Positions 1 to 4,668 of a stretch of 9,958 nucleotides of DNA are shown in pieces. Both the position numbers and the translations under genes were made by a program. The stretch comes from a bacterium. Its GTDB lineage: Bacteria > UBP13 > UBA5359. Below the pieces are notes generated by a model, which was given only the letters and a program-made list of their open reading frames with translations, was not told the DNA's origin and made no database searches. Numbering within the stretch: position 1 is the stretch's first letter; each line of letters starts with the position of its first letter. The stretch is from the NCBI GenBank assembly GCA_028699365.1, contig JAQVUQ010000070.1:1-9958 (forward strand), in the 5' to 3' direction.

Positions 1-1
1 G

Positions 2-160
2 ATAGCCACCCGCATCATGGAAGAGGCCTTTGATTATCTGGATGCTCCCGTGAAGCGGCTGTCCGGCAAGAACTGCCCCATGCCCTGCAGCCCCGTTCTG
101 GAAGAGGCTGCTGTGCCCCAGACAGGGGATATAGTAGGGGCCGTAAAAGAAATAATCTGA
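2..160 (+). CDS. 2-oxoacid/acetoin dehydrogenase E1 component, beta subunit (C-terminal fragment)
   Basis: The window opens inside this gene; 52 codons and a TGA stop (158-160) are visible. The tail reads EEAFDYLDAPVKRLSG, then a Cys/Pro-rich CPMPCSP stretch and SPVLEEAAVPQTGDIVGAVKEI. This matches the C-terminal end of thiamine-diphosphate E1 beta subunits (AcoB/PdhB type), where the AFDYLDAPV.R segment is followed by P.SP.LE...P....I. E1 alpha2beta2 decarboxylates the 2-oxo substrate, or cleaves acetoin, and passes the acyl group to lipoyl-E2. The E2 gene begins 15 bases downstream with its ribosome site directly after this stop, which supports the assignment. The catalytic residues lie upstream and cannot be checked. 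Pyruvate, branched-chain and acetoin forms cannot be told apart from this tail; acetoin is favoured only by context. Confidence 0.85.
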   Translation: MATRIMEEAFDYLDAPVKRLSGKNCPMPCSPVLEEAAVPQTGDIVGAVKEII

Positions 161-175
161 GGAGGACGCTGAATA

Positions 176-1498
176 ATGGCTCACATTATGACGATGCCCC
201 TGCTGGCGGAGACCATGGACGAGGGTACTATCGCCAGATGGATGGTCAAAGAGGGCGATACGGTCAAAAAGGGTGATCCCGTAGTGGAAGTAGAGACTGA
301 TAAGGCCAATATGGAAGTGGTAGCCGTTGCTTCCGGCGTTATCCTGAAGATAGTGACTCCTGACGGGGCTACCGTGCCGGTTTACGAGCCTATTGCCGTT
401 ATCGGCGAGGCCGGAGAGAAACTGCCTGAATTGGAAACCGGCAACAAAGCCCAGGAAACGGCTGAACTGGAGAAGGCACTGGAAGCACAGGCTCCCGTGA
501 TTTCGCCGGAGGCCGTGGAGACGGTGGCGACGGATGAGGGCCGGATAAAGATATCGCCCCGGGCCAGAAGGATGGCCGGCGATAACGGAGTATCCGTGGA
601 GGCTCTGGCCGGCAGAGGCAGCGGTCCCGGCGGGCGCATAGTGGAGAAGGACGTGGAGGCATATCTGGCTGAGAAGCCGTCCGTTACCCCTCTGGCTGCC
701 AAAATGGCTGCCGCCGGGGGTGTGGAACTGTCCGGTGTAGCCGGCAGCGGTCCCGGAGGCAAGATCTATAGCCGGGATATCCCGGCTGCGGCAGTGTCTG
801 CGCCGGCAGCGGGAGAGGTCATCAAGCTGGCCGGTATGAGAAAGATCATCGCCGACAGATTGACGCAGAGCGCCCATACCGCCGTGCAGGTCACCCTGAC
901 CAGTGAAGTGGATATGACGGCGGCGGTAGCCTTGAGAGGGCGACTGCTGCCGGCGGTGGAGAAGTCGGCCGGAGTGCGCCTGACGTTCACCGATATTATC
1001 GTCAAGGCAACGGCCCTGGCGCTGTCGGAGATGCCGCTGATCAATTCCACCTTCGACGGCGAGGAAATAACGCTCCATAAAGATGTCAATCTGGGCGTGG
1101 CCGTAGCCCTGGAGCAGGGTCTGGTCGTTCCGGTTATAAGAAATACGGATGATCTGGGCCTGGCAGCCATATCCGCCGCCATCGAGGGCCTGGTGGAGAA
1201 AGCCAAGCAGGGCAAGCTGGGCGCAGCCGAGATGAACGGCGGAACTTTCACTGTAACCAATCTGGGCGCCTTCGGCGTAGAGGCCTTTACGCCCATCATC
1301 AATCCGCCCCAAACCGGTATCCTGGGCGTCGGCGCCATCAAGGAGAAGCCTGCGGTAGTCGATGGACAGATCGTTCCCCGCTCAATGATGTATCTGAGCA
1401 TGGTCTTCGATCACCGGGTTATGGACGGCGCGGACGCCGCCCGTTTTCTGCAGCGGATCAAGGCTTTGCTGGAACAGCCCGAGCTGATGCTGGTGTAA
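176..1498 (+). CDS. acoC: Dihydrolipoamide acyltransferase (E2) of 2-oxoacid/acetoin dehydrogenase complex, with two peripheral-subunit-binding domains
   Basis: E2 forms the core of the complex and transfers the acyl group from lipoyl-lysine to CoA. The 440 residues show: one lipoyl domain (about 3-78) with lipoylation Lys43 in the motif ETDKANME; an acidic linker (about 80-122); a peripheral-subunit-binding domain (about 124-165, ISPRARRMA...GSGPGGRI..KDV); a second such domain (about 170-203, VTPLAAKMA...GSGPGGKI..RDI); and the catalytic acyltransferase domain (about 214-440) with the HxxxDG active site as H413 and D417 in DHRVMDGAD. One binding domain is the usual number, so the doubled one is notable. 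The start ATG has GGAGGA at 161-166. The protein follows E1 beta by 15 bases. The symbol acoC is a context guess: pyruvate dehydrogenase E2 (pdhC) has the same layout, but the short single-lipoyl form beside an SDR and a PocR-type regulator resembles acetoin clusters. Confidence 0.9.
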   Translation: MAHIMTMPLLAETMDEGTIARWMVKEGDTVKKGDPVVEVETDKANMEVVAVASGVILKIVTPDGATVPVYEPIAVIGEAGEKLPELETGNKAQETAELEKALEAQAPVISPEAVETVATDEGRIKISPRARRMAGDNGVSVEALAGRGSGPGGRIVEKDVEAYLAEKPSVTPLAAKMAAAGGVELSGVAGSGPGGKIYSRDIPAAAVSAPAAGEVIKLAGMRKIIADRLTQSAHTAVQVTLTSEVDMTAAVALRGRLLPAVEKSAGVRLTFTDIIVKATALALSEMPLINSTFDGEEITLHKDVNLGVAVALEQGLVVPVIRNTDDLGLAAISAAIEGLVEKAKQGKLGAAEMNGGTFTVTNLGAFGVEAFTPIINPPQTGILGVGAIKEKPAVVDGQIVPRSMMYLSMVFDHRVMDGADAARFLQRIKALLEQPELMLV

Positions 1499-1527
1499 TT
1501 GCTGGGGCTGATTACTTGGGCAGAGAA

Positions 1528-1697
1528 TTCAGGAGTCAGGAGTCAGGAGCCAGGAGTTTAAGCAGGTTATTGGAGCATGGGAAGACAGAAGATAGAAGAC
1601 GGGAATCTTTAAGCTTGGAACTAAGTTAAGGCTTGCATGGGAATCCTGAAGCCAACAACCAGCAACGAACAACCAACAACTGCGCCCGTAGGGCGCA
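1528..1697 (+). repeat. Dispersed intergenic repeat, copy 1
   Basis: The block has three parts. First come four tandem 7-mers, CAGGAGT/C (1530-1557). Next is a conserved segment ending GCATGGGAAGACAGAA at 1590. After a 43-base variable spacer come TGCATGGGAATCCTGAAG (1634-1651), a CAACAAC-rich tract (1652-1680), and a hairpin, TGCGCCC-GTA-GGGCGCA (1681-1697). The same parts occur in the same order at 4497-4668. It fills most of the gap between E2 and the SDR. There is no transposase and I see no clear target duplication. I do not recognise a named family; a small non-autonomous or REP-like element is possible. Confidence 0.75.
1681..1697 (+). other. Perfect 7-bp hairpin at the 3' end of repeat copy 1
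   Basis: The arms TGCGCCC and GGGCGCA pair perfectly around the 3-base loop GTA. The hairpin ends 3 bases before the SDR ribosome site (1701-1707). The equivalent position of repeat copy 2 (4654-4668) also forms a hairpin, with a different arm sequence, so pairing rather than sequence is kept. No T-run follows, so it is not a typical terminator. Confidence 0.6.
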
Positions 1698-1700
1698 TAA

Positions 1701-1707
1701 GGGGAGG
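1701..1707 (+). promoter_or_regulatory. Ribosome binding site GGGGAGG deciding the SDR start
   Basis: GGGGAGG lies 9 bases before GTG 1717. This favours GTG 1717 over the upstream in-frame TTG 1633, whose extra residues would all be encoded by repeat sequence, and over TTG 1732, which lies further downstream. Confidence 0.7.
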
Positions 1708-1716
1708 TATCAACAA

Positions 1717-2505
1717 GTGTGTTGCGATAGATTGGGTAACAAAATCGCCCTGGTGACCGGGGCGGGTCAGGGTATTGGCAAGGGCCTGGCCCTTCGCCTG
1801 GCCGAAGAGGGTTGTCATGTAGCCGTGGCCGATCTCAACTATGACAATGCCCAGGCCGTGGCGGCGGAGATAGAGGCTCTTGGACGTCGCTCGCTGGCTC
1901 TGGGAGTGAATATAGCCGATGAAGCCCAGGTGACGGAGGCCTTCAAGGCTGTTACGGATAAATTCAGCCGGCTGGATATTCTGGTCAACAACGCAGGCAT
2001 TCTGCACAGCAAGCCCATATTCGATATGGAGGTCAAAGACTGGGATCTCTCCATATCCGTCAATCTCAGGGGCACGATGCTCTGCACCCGCGAGGCGGCC
2101 AGAATCATGACGGAGCAGAAGAGCGGACGCATCATAAATATGAGTTCCAAGTCCGGTAAGAAGGGCGGACTCTGGCTGTCTGCCTACAGCACCTCCAAGT
2201 TCGGCATCATAGGCATGACGCAGAGCGCGGCTCTGGATCTGGCACCCTTTGGGGTAACCGTCAACGCCGTCTGTCCGGGAAATGTCTTCGAGACTCCCCT
2301 TTGGGACAGACTGGATAAGGAATATTCCAAAAAACTGGGTATTCCGCCGGAGCAGGTCAGGGCCAAATACGTGGAAAAAGTGCCTCTGGGACGTTCCTGC
2401 GATCTTCAGGACGTGGCCAATGTAGTAGTTTTTCTGGCCTCGGACGATGCCTCCTATATGACCGGTCAGGCTTTGAACGTTACCGGCGGTCAGCAGATGG
2501 ATTGA
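1717..2505 (+). CDS. Short-chain dehydrogenase/reductase (SDR), resembling sorbitol-6-phosphate or diol/acetoin dehydrogenases
   Basis: This is a classical SDR of 262 residues, the usual length. It shows the Rossmann dinucleotide motif TGAGQGIG (14-21), Asp39 at the end of beta-2 (predicting NAD(H) preference), NNAG (91-94), and the catalytic set Ser144, Tyr157 and Lys161 in YSTSK. The C-terminal half (PGNVFETPLWD, KLGIPPEQV, KVPLGRSCDLQDV, SYMTGQALNVTGGQ) strongly recalls sorbitol-6-phosphate 2-dehydrogenase (SrlD) as I remember it. Bacterial acetoin reductases/2,3-butanediol dehydrogenases share most of these motifs. GTG is chosen as start because of GGGGAGG at 1701-1707. The gene sits downstream of E2, separated by repeat copy 1, so a role in producing or draining the complex's substrate is plausible. 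The class is certain; the substrate is not. Confidence 0.88.
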   Translation: MCCDRLGNKIALVTGAGQGIGKGLALRLAEEGCHVAVADLNYDNAQAVAAEIEALGRRSLALGVNIADEAQVTEAFKAVTDKFSRLDILVNNAGILHSKPIFDMEVKDWDLSISVNLRGTMLCTREAARIMTEQKSGRIINMSSKSGKKGGLWLSAYSTSKFGIIGMTQSAALDLAPFGVTVNAVCPGNVFETPLWDRLDKEYSKKLGIPPEQVRAKYVEKVPLGRSCDLQDVANVVVFLASDDASYMTGQALNVTGGQQMD

Positions 2506-2547
2506 GTTAGGAAGGGAAATGTCCGGCTGACAACGAATACCCATGAA

Positions 2548-2616
2548 GGGGAAGGCGTCAAAGCCGATGCCGGGTGGATTACACTGCTGTAAATCGCTCC
2601 ATGATGGTCTTTCCCC
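2548..2616 (+). other. Possible structured leader RNA upstream of exbB
   Basis: Complementary segments suggest a closed multi-branch fold. GGGGAA (2548-2553) pairs with TTCCCC (2611-2616). Inside are GGCGTC/GATGCC (2554-2559 with 2566-2571, one G-U pair), GATTACA/TGTAAATC (2577-2583 with 2588-2595, one bulge) and a small CCA/TGG hairpin (2599-2607). It matches no riboswitch consensus I can recall with confidence. Chance folding in GC-rich DNA remains possible. Confidence 0.25.
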
Positions 2617-2626
2617 GAAACATTTG

Positions 2627-2658
2627 GCTTACCTTGTCCGTATATGGACAAGGTAAGC
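2627..2658. promoter_or_regulatory. Perfect 13-bp inverted repeat upstream of exbB (possible operator)
   Basis: The arms GCTTACCTTGTCC (2627-2639) and GGACAAGGTAAGC (2646-2658) are exact reverse complements around a 6-base centre, GTATAT. The site ends 38 bases before the exbB start codon. No T-run follows on either strand, so a Rho-independent terminator is unlikely. A dimeric regulator site, or a hairpin in the exbB leader, fits better. It resembles no Fur box that I know. Confidence 0.5.
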
Positions 2659-2696
2659 TGTTACAATGTCAAGCATAGTGAAGGGATGGGACGATC

Positions 2697-3317
2697 ATGC
2701 TGCAGTATTTCCTAAAAGGCGGACCGGTGATGTACCCGCTGCTGGTCTGCTCGATCATAGCCCTGGCGGTGAGTCTGGAGCGCTTCTATCATTTAAGGCG
2801 GGCCGGAATAAACGCTTCCAGGCTGATGAGTCAGATTAAGGCCAAGATATCACGAGGCGGAGTCGAGGAGGCTTTGGGCATCTGTGAAGAGACGCCGGGA
2901 CCGGTAGCCAGGGTGCTTGCCGCCAGCCTGGCGGCTTATGATCGTAACCGCGAGGAGATTCGGGAAGTGGTGAAGGCGTCGGCGCTGGTAGAGATACCAC
3001 GGCTGGAGCGCTTTATGGGCCTGCTCTCCACCATGATAACCGTTTCACCCATGCTGGGCCTGCTGGGGACGATATCGGGCCTGATAAAGATCTTCAACGT
3101 CATTTCCGGCGGTGAAATAGGCAACTATACCGCCTTGTCGGCCGGAATTGCCGAAGCCTTGATCACCACCTTTACCGGGTTGCTTATAGCCATCCCCTTC
3201 ATGATCGTTTACAACGCTCTGTCCGGCAAGGTTGACGGCATTATCAACGAGATGGAGCAGAGATCGATAGAGCTGGTGAATTATATGAAGAGTCGGGGTG
3301 AGACGGATGCAGCTTGA
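2697..3317 (+). CDS. exbB: ExbB/TolQ/MotA-family proton channel subunit
   Basis: ExbB is the inner-membrane scaffold that, with ExbD, uses the proton gradient to energise TonB. The 206 residues show a first membrane helix (about 12-28, before SLERFYHLRR), a cytoplasmic section (about 30-105), a second helix with the family signature SPMLGLLGTISGLI (117-130), and a third helix (about 151-174, ALITTFTGLLIAIPFMIVYN). Length and topology fit ExbB; TolQ is similar, but there is no TolA/TolB/Pal nearby and a TonB gene follows. The ATG is preceded by a purine-rich AAGGGATGGG stretch (2681-2690). The reading frame overlaps ExbD by 11 bases, which indicates translational coupling. The gap in front holds a 13-bp inverted repeat and a possible folded leader, the likeliest place for regulation. 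Confidence 0.9.
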   Translation: MLQYFLKGGPVMYPLLVCSIIALAVSLERFYHLRRAGINASRLMSQIKAKISRGGVEEALGICEETPGPVARVLAASLAAYDRNREEIREVVKASALVEIPRLERFMGLLSTMITVSPMLGLLGTISGLIKIFNVISGGEIGNYTALSAGIAEALITTFTGLLIAIPFMIVYNALSGKVDGIINEMEQRSIELVNYMKSRGETDAA

Positions 3318-3729
3318 ACTACGGAATCACCGTCGTTCCGCCAAGCGCCGGCCCTTTCTGGAAACTACGCCGCTGATCGATGCCGTCTTCAACCTGCTGA
3401 TCTTCTTTGCCGTTACCATGACCGTCGCTTCCTCGTCGGCAGGCATGAAGGTGACTCTGCCTAAGGCTAAGACCACCATTCAACAGAACGGCAATATCGT
3501 CATCAGCCTGAGCCGGGACGGAAGGATAGAGATCAACGACAACGAGGTCACATGGGACCAGATGCACAAACGACTGGTAGAGGCCGGTGCGGACAGCCCG
3601 GCCACGGCCGTGATAGTAAGAGCCGATAAGGGCGTGATTTACGACAGCGTCGTGCGTGTGCTGGACGAAGTCAAGGGTGCCGGTCTGGATAACCTGTCCC
3701 TGGCCGTCATCAAGGAGAAGGCCGGTTGA
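3307..3729 (+). CDS. exbD: ExbD/TolR-family proton channel subunit
   Basis: ExbD supplies the proton-conducting aspartate of the ExbB-ExbD motor. With ATG 3307 as start, the protein has 140 residues: a short basic cytoplasmic N-terminus (1-17), a single membrane helix (about 23-43, TPLIDAVFNLLIFFAVTMTV) carrying the conserved Asp25, and a periplasmic domain (about 60-137, starting IVISLSRDGRIEINDNEV). The P-L-I-D-x-V-F motif is the family hallmark. ATG 3307 is preferred over the in-frame GTG 3298 because GGGGTGAG (3295-3302) then lies at a usable distance; the difference is three residues. The start overlaps the end of exbB, and the stop overlaps the TTG of tonB. TolR is the alternative, made unlikely by the TonB neighbour. 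Confidence 0.88.
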   Translation: MQLELRNHRRSAKRRPFLETTPLIDAVFNLLIFFAVTMTVASSSAGMKVTLPKAKTTIQQNGNIVISLSRDGRIEINDNEVTWDQMHKRLVEAGADSPATAVIVRADKGVIYDSVVRVLDEVKGAGLDNLSLAVIKEKAG

Positions 3730-4457
3730 AAGAGAATCGTTCCATAATTCTGGCAGCCGTTGTATCCGTTCTGCTGCATGTGCTCCTCTTTGTGGTAATA
3801 AAGAGTGGAGTTATGGTTCCGCAGCGGGTGGAAGTCTTCGTGCCCGTCAACCTGATTGAGGAGGCGGATGCATTGACCACGCCTGTTTCCGGTGAGAATC
3901 CGCCGGCAGACATCGAAGAGCCTGTGCCGGCGGAACCGGTCGTAGTGGAGGAAGCTGCCGGACAGGGCGCGGAGACCGAACAGGCTCAGCCCGTCATCCA
4001 GCCCCGGCCCATTCCCCGCAAGGTGGAAGCATCCGGTTCTCCCAAGGCGACGGATAAACATCCCGGTGGCGTGAGAGCTTCCGCTAAAGGCACGGGAGAA
4101 GGCACAAAAGTACCGTCCGACAGCCCTGGAGTCGGTTCTACCCAGGGACACCGGGAAGGCCCGGGCGAGGGCGATACCGGTTCACCGGTAGCCGTCGGAC
4201 CGAGCAGGTGGCCGTCCATCTCCAAGGGGCTTCAGAATCAAGGCGTGGTCAAGGCCAAAGTGGTGCTCAAAGTGCTGGTATCGAAGGAAGGCGCTCCTGT
4301 ACAGGTCGAGCTTCAGGATGGCTCCGGCTACGATGAACTGGATAGCAGGGCCTTGAAAGAGATTCGCAACAGGTGGCAGTTCAAACCGCGCCTCAAGGAC
4401 GGACATCCGGTAGAGGACTGGATTACGGTAACAGTTAAATTTGGCGACAGCGACTAG
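3726..4457 (+). CDS. tonB: TonB-family energy transducer
   Basis: TonB carries energy from ExbB/ExbD across the periplasm to outer-membrane receptors. The 243 residues show a short cytoplasmic N-terminus, one membrane anchor (about 7-26) with the Ser14-x-x-x-His18 pair typical of TonB, a Pro/Glu/Val-rich and then Gly-rich periplasmic linker (about 45-157), and a TonB C-terminal domain (about 158-240) with KVLVSKEGAPVQVEL and GYDELDSRALKEIRNRWQFKP. The start is TTG at 3726, which overlaps the exbD stop as TTGA; AAGGAG at 3712-3717 is 8 bases upstream, supporting this rare start. The protein completes an exbB-exbD-tonB operon. No TonB-dependent receptor lies in the window, so the cargo is unknown. 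Confidence 0.88.
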   Translation: MKENRSIILAAVVSVLLHVLLFVVIKSGVMVPQRVEVFVPVNLIEEADALTTPVSGENPPADIEEPVPAEPVVVEEAAGQGAETEQAQPVIQPRPIPRKVEASGSPKATDKHPGGVRASAKGTGEGTKVPSDSPGVGSTQGHREGPGEGDTGSPVAVGPSRWPSISKGLQNQGVVKAKVVLKVLVSKEGAPVQVELQDGSGYDELDSRALKEIRNRWQFKPRLKDGHPVEDWITVTVKFGDSD

Positions 4458-4496
4458 GAATAGGCTGATTGTTAAGCACCGGGGTGCAGTTGCATG

Positions 4497-4668
4497 TTCA
4501 GGAGCCAGGAGCCAGGAGCCAGAATCTCAGGCCGGTTACCGGGGCATGGGAAGACAGAAATGCGGGCGCATTATCGAATTAACAGATAACGAGATCCAGG
4601 AGTCATGCATGATAATCCTGAAACCAACAACTAACAACCAACAACCAACAACCGCGCTCAAAGAGCGC
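4497..4668 (+). repeat. Dispersed intergenic repeat, copy 2 (overlaps the next gene's start)
   Basis: Same order of parts as copy 1 (1528-1697). Three CAGGAGC 7-mers and a degenerate fourth (4499-4526) are followed by a segment ending GCATGGGAAGACAGAA at 4559. A 46-base spacer comes next, then TGCATGATAATCCTGAAA (4606-4623), a CCAACAAC-rich tract to 4653, and a terminal hairpin, GCGCTC-AAA-GAGCGC (4654-4668). The spacer and hairpin arms differ from copy 1 while the flanking parts are well kept. The last 60 bases are in frame with the downstream gene. Confidence 0.75.
4596..4602 (+). promoter_or_regulatory. Ribosome site CCAGGAG, itself a repeat unit, deciding the start at 4609
   Basis: CCAGGAG is 6 bases before ATG 4609 and is identical to the tandem 7-mer unit of the dispersed repeat. 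It is the only good ribosome site near the signal peptide of the next protein. It therefore supports ATG 4609 over the far-upstream possible starts, which lack a signal peptide at their N-terminus. Confidence 0.65.

Noticed and set aside
1494-1520. GTAAT/ATTAC inverted repeat just after E2 as a terminator.
   Set aside because: Only 5 A/T-rich pairs, an 11-base loop and no T-run.
1530-1557. Tandem 7-mers considered as a CRISPR or other spaced array.
   Set aside because: Units are 7 bases and directly adjacent with no spacers; they are part of a dispersed repeat found again at 4499.
1633-1716. Upstream TTG start for the SDR.
   Set aside because: It would add 28 residues encoded by repeat sequence before the Rossmann fold; the good ribosome site points to GTG 1717.
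1621-2544. A 307-codon minus-strand frame opposite the SDR.
   Set aside because: The + strand holds an intact SDR with all motifs; the antisense translation has no family features and crosses repeat sequence.
2548-2616. Cobalamin riboswitch.
   Set aside because: Only the first part loosely resembles the core; the conserved CCCGC..CTGT, CCACTG and final box are not found in the expected arrangement.
2627-2658. Rho-independent terminator after the SDR.
   Set aside because: The stem is perfect, but no T-run follows on either strand.
4441-4608. Longer start for the cohesin-like protein (an open frame from 4441).
   Set aside because: It would overlap the tonB end and translate the whole repeat, and it would bury the signal peptide about 75 residues inside; ATG 4609 with CCAGGAG at 4596-4602 fits far better.
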